This document shows positions 28,511 through 35,665 of a DNA stretch of 44,415 nucleotides, piece after piece; within the stretch, counting starts at the first letter, position 1; every line of letters begins with the position of its first letter. Below the pieces are notes generated by a model. That model saw only the letters and a program-made list of their open reading frames with translations, had not been told where the DNA came from and did not search any database. This DNA comes from an uncultured Flavobacteriales bacterium (GTDB lineage: Bacteria; Bacteroidota; Bacteroidia; Flavobacteriales_D; Sanyastnellaceae). Both the position numbers and the translations under genes were made by a program. The DNA lies in NCBI GenBank assembly GCA_937967465.1, contig CALBSW010000004.1, positions 1 through 44,415 on the forward strand, in the 5' to 3' direction.

Positions 28511-28518
28511 TAAATTTG
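28511..28518 (+). promoter_or_regulatory. -7 promoter box of the small His-rich peptide gene
   Basis: TAAATTTG, a perfect TAnnTTTG, 25 bases before the ATG at 28544. No TTG at the ideal -33 distance. It lies back to back with the LOX2 box, so the two promoters share about 30 bases. Confidence 0.6.
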
Positions 28519-28543
28519 CCCCGCATTCAAACGCACGGAACCC

Positions 28544-28666
28544 ATGGGACACGACCACGACCAGCACGACCACCACGAAGCGGAGCAAAATGAAATCGGA
28601 GGACCTGTCGTCTTCGCCCTCATGCTCTTCGCCCTCGTCGTGACGGTGATCTACTTCCTCAGCTGA
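28544..28666 (+). CDS. 40-residue His/Asp-rich single-pass membrane peptide
   Basis: The ORF encodes MGHDHDQHDHHEAEQNEIGG followed by a hydrophobic helix (PVVFALMLFALVVTVIYFLS) and stops. The soluble N-terminus of about 20 residues has five His and several Asp/Glu, a likely metal-binding stretch. Residues 21-40 form one membrane segment. It has its own perfect -7 box and sits alone between two minus-strand genes. It resembles in size the tiny accessory subunits of respiratory or metal-transport complexes, but I recognise no family. Because annotation pipelines often drop ORFs this short, it may be overlooked in relatives. Confidence 0.7.
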   Translation: MGHDHDQHDHHEAEQNEIGGPVVFALMLFALVVTVIYFLS

Positions 28667-28678
28667 GGACCCGGGGAA

Positions 28679-30979
28679 TCACTCCCCGGCCTTCTGCCTC
28701 CGCTCCAACGCGCGCTGGCGGAACTCTTCTTTCAATTCTTCGGCGTCCTGCCGGTAACCCCGGCCCATGCCCGTACCGGCCCCAAAAGGACGCCAATCCG
28801 GAGACAAGTTGTCCGGATCGCGGTCGGTCAAGGTCATCTCGTTGACCAAGTGCCCCGCCCCGGCGTAGACATCGGTGACCCACAGCACGTAGCGGATGTC
28901 CACCATGATGTTGCGGCAACGGTCCGAATCGAAGCGGACGTCGCTCATGGTGCTCTCCCAGGTCCGGTCGAAGTTGAGGCCGATCAAATCTCCCGTGGCA
29001 TTGATGGCCGGTGATCCGGAATTGCCCCCCGTCGTGTGGTTGGATCCGAGGAAACAGATGCGGAGCTGGCCATCTGCGTCGGCATACCGCCCGTACTCCT
29101 CCTTTTCGAGCAACTCCACCAAGCCCATGGGCAAGTCGAATTCCGCGTCGCCGGGAATGTACTTGTCGAGTACGCCCGCGGCCGTGGTGTAGGGCTTGTA
29201 GGTGACCGCGTCCCGCGGCTCACTGCCTTCCATTCGGCCGTAGGTCAGGCGCAAGGTGCTGTTGGCATCCGGCCAGAAGGTGCTGTCGGGATAGACCGTC
29301 GACAGGCCGCGCAGGTAGCGCCCCATGTTGTCTTCCATGGCCCCCATCAACCGGCTGTATTCGCCGCGAACCTGAACCCAGTAACTGTCGCTGGTTTCCT
29401 GGGCCCAGCGCAGCACCGGATCATCGGACATCTTCTTCAATGCCTTTCGGTCTTCGTTGCGAAGCAATGCCATGAACGCTTCCCCTTCGTCGAGGATGGT
29501 CTCGGCATACAGGTTGTCCGCAATGCTTCGGCCGTCCCCCTCATCGGCCCAAGCCTCGGTCGCCACTGCAGGTGCGAATCCCTCGGGCATGGCCGACATG
29601 TACAACGGAAAGACGGCTGCAAAAACGCCTTGGTCGACTGTCCCGTCGTAGTCGGCATAGAATCCCTCCGCCTCAGCGAGCACTTCCGCAGCGCGCGCAG
29701 AGAAGGCGCTGTCGGTCACGGCCTTGTCCGCGGCCATCGTCAGGATGTCGCCGACGCCATCGGCCCAACGCAACAGCTCAGGGCCGTAGTAGAACCATTC
29801 GATGAAAAGCGACCGCGCCTCCAGATAGGGTTCGAGGGCCTCAAAGTCCTTCTCCAAGTCCCGAACCACCGTCCGGAATTCATCCAATCCGAGGCGGTTT
29901 ACGGTCTTGGCAAACTCCAATTGCGCCATGCGCTTCTCCCTTGCCGCACCGAAGTCGACGAGGCCTTCATTTTGTCCGATCCACTTCTTCCAGGCATTCG
30001 CAATGCGGCTCTGTTTGGCGGCATAGGCGATGCGGGTGGCGTCGTCAGCACGCATGGCCGCATTGATCACGTCCAAACTGGCCGACCGCATGCCAATGCG
30101 CGTCGGGTTCAACTCCCCGATGAGGTGCTCCACCTGAATGGCGGGGATGTACCGCTCCGTGCGACCGGGGAAACCGAACACCATGGTGAAATCACCCTCC
30201 TCTACGCCGTGCATGGAGACGGGCAAATGGTGAGCGGGCTGCAGGGGAATGTTGTCGGCACTGGGCTCGGCGGGAGCACCATCCGGACCGCTGTAAATGC
30301 GGAACAGCGAGAAGTCTCCGGTGTGGCGGGGCCACACCCAGTTGTCGGTATCGCCGCCGTATTTGCCGATGGCGCTGGGCGGTGCTCCGACGAGGCGCAC
30401 ATCCTTGTAGGTGCGGGTTACAATCAAAAATTGTTGGTTGCCATAGAGGAAATCGCGAACAACCGCATCGTGGTCCGTTCCGTCCACGGCGCGTTCCACG
30501 AGGCGCTGCCGCATGGCTTTCTCTGCATCTCCCCCTTCCAATCGGGCGGCTTGGACGGAGTCCGTCACGTCTTCAATCCGGACAATGAACATGGCCGTCA
30601 ATCCGGGATTGATGAGCTCCTCTTCCTTGGACATCGCCCAGAAACCGTCTTTGAGGATGTCGCGTTCCAAGCTGCTGTGGCTTTGGATCTGACCATATCC
30701 GCAGTGGTGATTGGTCAGCAAGAGGCCTTCACCCGAGATCAAGCTCGCCGTGCACCCACCGCCGAATTGGACGATGGCATCCTTGAGGGAGCTCCGGTTG
30801 ATGCTGTAGATGTCCTCCGCTGTGAGTCGGAGGCCCATGTCCTGCATGTCGCCTTCCACAGCTTGCAACAAAGCGGGAATCCACATGCCCTCCGTGGCGC
30901 GGGCAGTGTTGAACGGGGCCGCCAGGGCCCATGCGAAACACGCCAACAAGGCGGCGCGGAAGAATCGGTTCGGGTTCAT
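28679..30979 (-). CDS. dpp11: S46-family dipeptidyl-peptidase, DPP11 type (Asp/Glu-specific)
   Basis: A 766-residue secreted serine peptidase that removes dipeptides from peptide N-termini. A signal peptide (…LLACFAWALAAPFNTARA) precedes TEGMWIPALL, the normal S46 mature start. The chymotrypsin-like catalytic residues are in TNHHCGYG (His91/92), GGDTDNW (Asp210/212) and GGNSGSP (Ser654). The S1 position, in NFDRTWESTMSD, is Arg672. P. gingivalis DPP11 has Arg here and cleaves after Asp/Glu, while DPP7 has Gly, so acidic specificity is predicted. It lies 30 bases after threonine aldolase on the same strand and has a possible box of its own. It likely feeds on acidic peptides in the periplasm. 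Confidence 0.95.
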   Translation of the reverse strand: MNPNRFFRAALLACFAWALAAPFNTARATEGMWIPALLQAVEGDMQDMGLRLTAEDIYSINRSSLKDAIVQFGGGCTASLISGEGLLLTNHHCGYGQIQSHSSLERDILKDGFWAMSKEEELINPGLTAMFIVRIEDVTDSVQAARLEGGDAEKAMRQRLVERAVDGTDHDAVVRDFLYGNQQFLIVTRTYKDVRLVGAPPSAIGKYGGDTDNWVWPRHTGDFSLFRIYSGPDGAPAEPSADNIPLQPAHHLPVSMHGVEEGDFTMVFGFPGRTERYIPAIQVEHLIGELNPTRIGMRSASLDVINAAMRADDATRIAYAAKQSRIANAWKKWIGQNEGLVDFGAAREKRMAQLEFAKTVNRLGLDEFRTVVRDLEKDFEALEPYLEARSLFIEWFYYGPELLRWADGVGDILTMAADKAVTDSAFSARAAEVLAEAEGFYADYDGTVDQGVFAAVFPLYMSAMPEGFAPAVATEAWADEGDGRSIADNLYAETILDEGEAFMALLRNEDRKALKKMSDDPVLRWAQETSDSYWVQVRGEYSRLMGAMEDNMGRYLRGLSTVYPDSTFWPDANSTLRLTYGRMEGSEPRDAVTYKPYTTAAGVLDKYIPGDAEFDLPMGLVELLEKEEYGRYADADGQLRICFLGSNHTTGGNSGSPAINATGDLIGLNFDRTWESTMSDVRFDSDRCRNIMVDIRYVLWVTDVYAGAGHLVNEMTLTDRDPDNLSPDWRPFGAGTGMGRGYRQDAEELKEEFRQRALERRQKAGE

Positions 30980-30984
30980 GCGGG

Positions 30985-30992
30985 CAAATTAA
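30985..30992 (-). promoter_or_regulatory. possible -7 box of the S46 peptidase gene
   Basis: TTAATTTG on the minus strand, ending 5 bases before the ATG at 30979. It keeps TTTG but has T in place of A at position 2. It may give the peptidase independent expression within the three-gene group. Confidence 0.3.
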
Positions 30993-31009
30993 CCCGCAAC
31001 GGCGAGGCC

Positions 31010-32026
31010 TCAGGACCAGGCGCGGAGGAAAGACAGGACCTGCGCGAGGTCGTTGTCCCCAAAATCGAGGTGGGTCACCCACCGCACCTTGTCCGGGCCG
31101 AAGGCAGAGCACAGAATGCCGGCTGCCTTGGAAGCCGAGATGAGGTCCTCGGCAGGTCGGCCGCCCTGGAGGGTGGCAATGACGATGTTGGTGTCTACGG
31201 AGGCGACGGTGTCCACAGCGGGGTGGCTTTCGAGCACCTCTCCGATGGCCCGGGCGCGGCGGTGGTCTTCTTCCAGTCTGTCAAAGTGGTGGTCGAGGGC
31301 ATACAATCCCGCTGCAGCGAGAATGCCCACTTGGCGCATGCCGCCCCCCATCACTTTCCGGGCGCGGTGCGCTTCCTGGATGAAATCGCGGGTGCCGAGC
31401 AAAACGGACCCCACCGGGGTGCCCAGCCCTTTGGACAAGCACAACGAAATGCTGTCGAATCTCTGGCCGTATCGCGTCCAGTCCTCCCCGGTGGCACGCA
31501 GGGCATTCCAGGCGCGGGCACCATCCAGGTGAAACGGCAAACCCAGGGATCGGCAAGCCTCAGATCCTGCCGTCAAGCCATCGAGGTCTTGAACAGCCCC
31601 ACCCCCTTTGTTGACGGTGTCCTCCACGCACACCAGCGCCGTCCGCGCGAAATGACTGTCGGCGGGGTTGACTTCGGCCCGGATGACCTCCGGCGGCATG
31701 GCCCCTCCGGGCGCATCGACGAGGCGAACGCTCGCACCGCTGTTTCTTGCGATGCCCCCACCCTCGTAGTTGTAGACGTGGCTCAAACGGTGACACACCA
31801 CCTCATCGCCTGGAGACGTGTGCACATTGATGGCGATCTGATTGGCCATGGTGCCCGACGGACAGAAGAGGCCGGCCTCCTGGCCAAAGCGCTCGGCCAA
31901 GGTGGCTTGCAGGCGATTGACGGTGGGGTCTTCCGCGTAGACGTCATCGCCGGTTTCGGCCGCCATCATGGCGCGCAGCATGCCCTCTGTGGGGCGGGTC
32001 ACCGTGTCGCTTCTCAGATCAATCAT
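31010..32026 (-). CDS. ltaE: low-specificity L-threonine aldolase
   Basis: A 338-residue PLP enzyme cleaving L-threonine or L-allo-threonine to glycine and acetaldehyde. It begins with the family hallmark MIDLRSDTVTRPTEGM and shows GDDVYAEDPTVNRLQ, FCPSGTMANQIA, LDGARAWNA, and the PLP lysine Lys199 in LSKGLGTPVGS. Length and motifs are normal. The start is 10 bases after the stop of the secreted-protein gene and the S46 peptidase follows 30 bases later, so the three may be one transcript. A functional link to the secreted neighbours is not obvious beyond amino-acid and peptide catabolism. Confidence 0.95.
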   Translation of the reverse strand: MIDLRSDTVTRPTEGMLRAMMAAETGDDVYAEDPTVNRLQATLAERFGQEAGLFCPSGTMANQIAINVHTSPGDEVVCHRLSHVYNYEGGGIARNSGASVRLVDAPGGAMPPEVIRAEVNPADSHFARTALVCVEDTVNKGGGAVQDLDGLTAGSEACRSLGLPFHLDGARAWNALRATGEDWTRYGQRFDSISLCLSKGLGTPVGSVLLGTRDFIQEAHRARKVMGGGMRQVGILAAAGLYALDHHFDRLEEDHRRARAIGEVLESHPAVDTVASVDTNIVIATLQGGRPAEDLISASKAAGILCSAFGPDKVRWVTHLDFGDNDLAQVLSFLRAWS

Positions 32027-32036
32027 CCGGACTGGG

Positions 32037-33941
32037 TCAGTGTTTCATCAGGCGAAGGGCCTGCTCGGCCTCCTGCAATTGCAAGGTGTACTGCCCCTGG
32101 GCCAAGCCGTCGGTGGGAATCCGCAAGGCACTCGAACCGGGGTTTGACCAACGCCCGGCGTCGATCACGCGCCCCAAGGCATCGCGGAGGGCCCAGTGTT
32201 GCGGGGCAATGTGACCGGAGGCACGGACCTCCCAGCCCAACGCACCCGAAGCGGGGTTGGGCGCCACGGCGAGTTGAACCCCTTGCAATTCTGCCGTCGA
32301 CATCGTGCAATCGAAGACCGTGATGAAAATGGCGTCGGCGTGGCTGCATCCGAATTCATTGGACGCCTCCACGGTGAAGGGATAGGTTCCGGGACCGAGT
32401 TCCGCTCCATTGACGATGATGAATTGATCGACACTGCCATTGCTCCAGAGGTATTCCAGCCCGGCAGGTGCCGACAGGACGATTTGGCCGTCCTCGCACA
32501 AGGTCGTGTCGGGCCCGAGGCTGAATGCGAATGCATCGTCCTCGGCGACCATGCTGAAGTCCAGCGCGGCCTCGCAGCCATTGTCGTCCTCCAATTGCAC
32601 ACTGTATTGGCCTTCAGCGAGCCCCTCGATCATCTGACCCGCCCCGAGCTCTCCAAAGGCGTCGGACCATTGAATGTCATAGGGCTCCGTACCTCCGGAG
32701 ACGCTCAAAAACGCCTCGCCGTTGGGGAGCTCCGGACAGCCCGGCGGGACCAACTCGAGATCCAGCGCCAAGGGCGCGGGCTCGACCAAGGTCACCGAAT
32801 GGGTCAGACTGGTTCCGCAATTGGTCAGAATGGCCGCAGAATAGGTGCCCGCTCCCAAGCCTGAAATCTGCTGTCCACTTGCCGAGAAATTGTTCGGTCC
32901 CACCCAGGCTACACTGTAGTTGCTGCCGGTGCCGGAGAGATTGAGGACGATGGTCCCATTCGGGTCCTCCTCCTTGCCGGAGGCGCAGGCCAACCCTCCC
33001 ACAGAGGATGTGACGGCCGGCTCATCTTCCACGGTTTCGATGCGCACCCCGGCTTGGCCTCGCGCGTCCTGCCACCCATCCACTTGAATCAGATAGGTTT
33101 CGCCAGCATCGAGGCATCCGGTCCACAACCCGCTGGCGTAAAACGCACCGCTGCCACACCCGCCAGGGAGGTCATCGTTGGCCGCAATGAGCTCGTACGT
33201 GTCGAAATCCTGGCAATCCCCCGCTTTCCAAAGGGCCATCTGGGTATCGAAGTCCGTCGAATCCGTACAGGCTGTGATCCAGCAATTGTCGCCGGTGGCC
33301 ACGAAGCTGAGCCAGGCGGAGCCGGTCACGGCGCCCTCGCACCAACCGCCGTTGATCTGACAGGAGTAAACGCCATTGAAGTTGGGCGCCCCCGGCTCGG
33401 CGTAGGCCGCCGTACAACTGTCATTGCTCAACAACACAGTCGGCCCATCCACCTCGATGTCCAGCGCGGCACACGGTGAATCATAGTCCGGGCCACTCGC
33501 TGAAAAGGGGTCGAAGGTCCAGACATTGCCGGTGCCCGTGCCGGGAAAACTCTGGGTCAACACGCCGTTGGCATACACCTCGAAATACGTGCCGCCATCG
33601 CCATAGCTGTCGACGTGGTGCAACGTGATGGACTCACCGGGCGTGGCGCACAGCGTGTCGAGGATGAAGGTGGCGTTCGAGGCGTAGTCTCCGGCGGGGG
33701 CATCGGCGATGCCATCCCCGTCACAGCCCACGTTGAGGGCGTTGCCTCCCCAGTACAAGGTGTTGCTGCCGCAGGGATCCCCTTCCGGCGTCATTTCCCA
33801 GTACACTTCGTACCCCCACGCATCGGTGTAGAGTTGAAGAGTGAAGGGCGCCTGTCCATCGGGACAATCCTGCGCCATGCCAGCGGTTCCGAAGAGACCG
33901 ACACACAGCGCCGTGAGCAAGGTGTTCAAAGACGGGTTCAT
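32037..33941 (-). CDS. T9SS-secreted protein with SprB-like repeat, function unknown
   Basis: A 634-residue secreted protein with signal peptide MNPSLNTLLTALCVGLFGTAGMA. Residues 31-130 are the same unnamed beta domain as in LOX2 (LQLYTDAWGYEVYWEM ... DSYGDGG). A PPC-like region follows (about 150-320: DSTDFDTQMALWKAGDC). Then come Ig-like segments including one SprB-like repeat (GCPELPNGEAFLSVSGG) and a second Cys-bearing Ig domain (DTTLCEDGQIVLSAPAG). It ends in a type A T9SS tail (LAVAPNPASGALGW ... GQYTLQLQ). No enzymatic motif was seen. It is probably a surface or matrix protein. Divergent from yaaA, with a -7 box 4 bases from its ATG. Confidence 0.83.
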   Translation of the reverse strand: MNPSLNTLLTALCVGLFGTAGMAQDCPDGQAPFTLQLYTDAWGYEVYWEMTPEGDPCGSNTLYWGGNALNVGCDGDGIADAPAGDYASNATFILDTLCATPGESITLHHVDSYGDGGTYFEVYANGVLTQSFPGTGTGNVWTFDPFSASGPDYDSPCAALDIEVDGPTVLLSNDSCTAAYAEPGAPNFNGVYSCQINGGWCEGAVTGSAWLSFVATGDNCWITACTDSTDFDTQMALWKAGDCQDFDTYELIAANDDLPGGCGSGAFYASGLWTGCLDAGETYLIQVDGWQDARGQAGVRIETVEDEPAVTSSVGGLACASGKEEDPNGTIVLNLSGTGSNYSVAWVGPNNFSASGQQISGLGAGTYSAAILTNCGTSLTHSVTLVEPAPLALDLELVPPGCPELPNGEAFLSVSGGTEPYDIQWSDAFGELGAGQMIEGLAEGQYSVQLEDDNGCEAALDFSMVAEDDAFAFSLGPDTTLCEDGQIVLSAPAGLEYLWSNGSVDQFIIVNGAELGPGTYPFTVEASNEFGCSHADAIFITVFDCTMSTAELQGVQLAVAPNPASGALGWEVRASGHIAPQHWALRDALGRVIDAGRWSNPGSSALRIPTDGLAQGQYTLQLQEAEQALRLMKH

Positions 33942-33945
33942 GGGC

Positions 33946-33953
33946 CCAAAATA
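33946..33953 (-). promoter_or_regulatory. -7 promoter box of the T9SS-secreted protein gene
   Basis: TATTTTGG on the minus strand, ending 4 bases before the ATG at 33941. One mismatch to TAnnTTTG. Confidence 0.45.
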
Positions 33954-33981
33954 CATCCGGACACGGGGGATTCGGTTGATG

Positions 33982-33989
33982 TAGCTTTG
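33982..33989 (+). promoter_or_regulatory. -7 promoter box of yaaA-fkp
   Basis: TAGCTTTG, a perfect TAnnTTTG, ending 7 bases before the ATG at 33997. No ribosome-binding site fits in this space, so the mRNA would start within a few bases of the start codon. Confidence 0.6.
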
Positions 33990-33996
33990 CGGCCCC

Positions 33997-34758
33997 ATGC
34001 GCGTTTTGTTGTCTCCCGCCAAGACCTTTCGAAAGGACCCCCTGTCCGTGGAAGCGGGTGCGAGCCAACCGCAATTCCTGTCGGAAGCGGAGACCTTGAT
34101 GAAAGGCCTGCGGCGGAAGTCGCCCGCGGCGCTGTCCAAGCTCATGGACATCAGTCCCGCACTGGCAGAGGAGAATGCCGATCGCCATGCGAATTGGGCG
34201 CCCCCATTCCATCCCGGCAACGCGCGCATCGCCCTGCTGGCCTTTCACGGAGAGGTATACCGCAACATGGGGGCAGACCGCTGGGCCGGACCGGAATTGG
34301 AACGGGCCCAGCAGACTTTGCGCATCATCAGCGGGCTGTACGGCCTCCTGAAGCCCCTGGACCTGATCCAGGAGTATCGCCTCGAAATGGGCACACGATG
34401 GGCGCCGGGACGAAAGCAAACCCTGTATGAGTTCTGGGGGGACACCCTTGGACAGGCGCTCGATGAGGATGCGGATGGCGCCCCGGTTGTCAACCTCGCC
34501 AGTCAGGAATATGCCAAGGCCCTCCGTCTGAAGGACCGACAATCCCCCGTTGTGACGTGCCACTTCAAGGAGCAACGCGGTGAAGCATTCAAGATGATCG
34601 GCACCTACGCCAAAGCCGCCCGCGGCAAGATGGCCCGGTTCATCGTGAAGGAAGGATTGACCTCCACAGACCAACTTCAAGCATTCAACGACGACGGTTA
34701 CGCCTTCCATCCGGCGCTCTCCTCCCCGTCGGATTTCACATTTACCCGAATCTCATGA
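33997..34758 (+). CDS. yaaA: YaaA family (DUF328) protein, peroxide stress
   Basis: A 253-residue cytoplasmic protein with the family signature at the N-terminus (MRVLLSPAKTF), plus FHGEVYRNMGAD, IISGLYGLLKPLD, IQEYRLEMGT, EFWGD and NLASQEYAKAL. The E. coli homologue lowers free iron and limits DNA and protein damage during hydrogen peroxide stress, and the fold binds DNA. Length is normal. Its stop overlaps the next start by four bases (ATGA), coupling it to the FKBP isomerase. Confidence 0.95.
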   Translation: MRVLLSPAKTFRKDPLSVEAGASQPQFLSEAETLMKGLRRKSPAALSKLMDISPALAEENADRHANWAPPFHPGNARIALLAFHGEVYRNMGADRWAGPELERAQQTLRIISGLYGLLKPLDLIQEYRLEMGTRWAPGRKQTLYEFWGDTLGQALDEDADGAPVVNLASQEYAKALRLKDRQSPVVTCHFKEQRGEAFKMIGTYAKAARGKMARFIVKEGLTSTDQLQAFNDDGYAFHPALSSPSDFTFTRIS

Positions 34759-35468
34759 ACACACGCCCCCCTTTTGTTGTCGCCTGCTTGGCGGCCACCC
34801 TGCTGCTCGCGCCATTCGCTTGGACGGGATGTGCAGCCAATGGACAGAACACCCCAACCCCCACCATGGAAAATCAGAATGACTCGCTGAGCTACGCGCT
34901 CGGAGTGCTGTTCGCCACCAACGTGACGAACCAGGGCATCAAGGACTACGCTCCCGCCCAAATCGCCCAAGCTTTTGCCGATGTCCAAAGCGGCAACCCG
35001 GCCATGACCCCGGATCAAGCCAACGAGCTCGTGCGCCAGACGATGCAAGCCCGTGAGGCTGCGGCCGGAGACGAAAACCTCAAGGCTGGCCAGGCATTCC
35101 TCGCCGAGAACAAAGGCAAGGAGGGCGTCATCGAAACGGCCAGCGGCCTCCAGTATCGCGTCGACCGCGAAGGCGACGGCGACAGCCCGGACGCCAATGA
35201 CCGCGTGACGGTGCACTACCACGGCACCCTGATCGACGGCACCACGTTCGACAGCAGCTACGACCGTGGACAACCGGCCACCTTCGGACTCAACCAGGTG
35301 ATCACCGGCTGGACCGAGGGCCTGCAGACCATGAAGAAGGGCGGACAGACCACCTTCTATATCCCTTCCGACCTCGCTTACGGCCCGCGCGCCACTGGCG
35401 ATGTGATCGGAGCGAACTCCACGCTGGTCTTCAAGGTGGAGCTGCTCGAGGTCGAGAAAGTCGACTGA
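34755..35468 (+). CDS. FKBP-type peptidyl-prolyl isomerase, probable lipoprotein
   Basis: A 237-residue protein. The hydrophobic N-terminus ends in AWTGC (Cys26), a poor but possible lipobox. Residues about 42-125 are an FKBP_N-like helical dimerisation domain (DSLSYALGVLFATN). Residues 130-235 are the FKBP catalytic domain: VTVHYHGTLIDGTTFDSSY, ITGWTEGLQTMKKG, IPSDLAYGPR and STLVFKVELLEV. This matches FkpA/Mip-type envelope chaperones that help fold exported proteins. It overlaps yaaA by four bases and is followed by a terminator. Confidence 0.93.
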   Translation: MNTRPPFVVACLAATLLLAPFAWTGCAANGQNTPTPTMENQNDSLSYALGVLFATNVTNQGIKDYAPAQIAQAFADVQSGNPAMTPDQANELVRQTMQAREAAAGDENLKAGQAFLAENKGKEGVIETASGLQYRVDREGDGDSPDANDRVTVHYHGTLIDGTTFDSSYDRGQPATFGLNQVITGWTEGLQTMKKGGQTTFYIPSDLAYGPRATGDVIGANSTLVFKVELLEVEKVD

Positions 35469-35494
35469 TTTCAAGCGACAACACCATCTACGTT

Positions 35495-35516
35495 GCGGGG
35501 CCTTTCGGGGCCCCGC
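35495..35516 (+). terminator. terminator after yaaA-fkp
   Basis: GCGGGGCC (35495-35502) pairs perfectly with GGCCCCGC (35509-35516) around a 6-base loop, 26 bases past the FKBP stop. The following TTCATTTATC is only moderately T-rich. Confidence 0.65.
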
Positions 35517-35665
35517 TTCATTTATCAGCAGTTTCGACGGGGACTTATATCAGGATTATACCCACAGGGTAATGCGTTGATAAACATGGACTTCCGGTCG
35601 ATTTCCACCGAAGTGTAACCTGAACTTGGGATTCGGAGTAAGGGGGTGAACACACCCCATCTACA

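Noticed and set aside
29036..32323. A long + strand open frame (over 1000 codons) across the peptidase and aldolase genes
   Set aside because: It is the antisense of two clear genes with full catalytic motifs; GC-rich codon use leaves long stop-free antisense frames. The same holds for long frames opposite the adhesin (12476-15073), LOX1 (17607-19628), icmF (20933-23479) and LOX2 (26472-28367).
35521..35584. Inverted repeat TTTATCA ... TGATAAA before the M43 protease
   Set aside because: The 7-base arms are separated by 50 bases in AT-rich sequence. There is no second copy and no clear promoter nearby, so a regulatory role cannot be supported.
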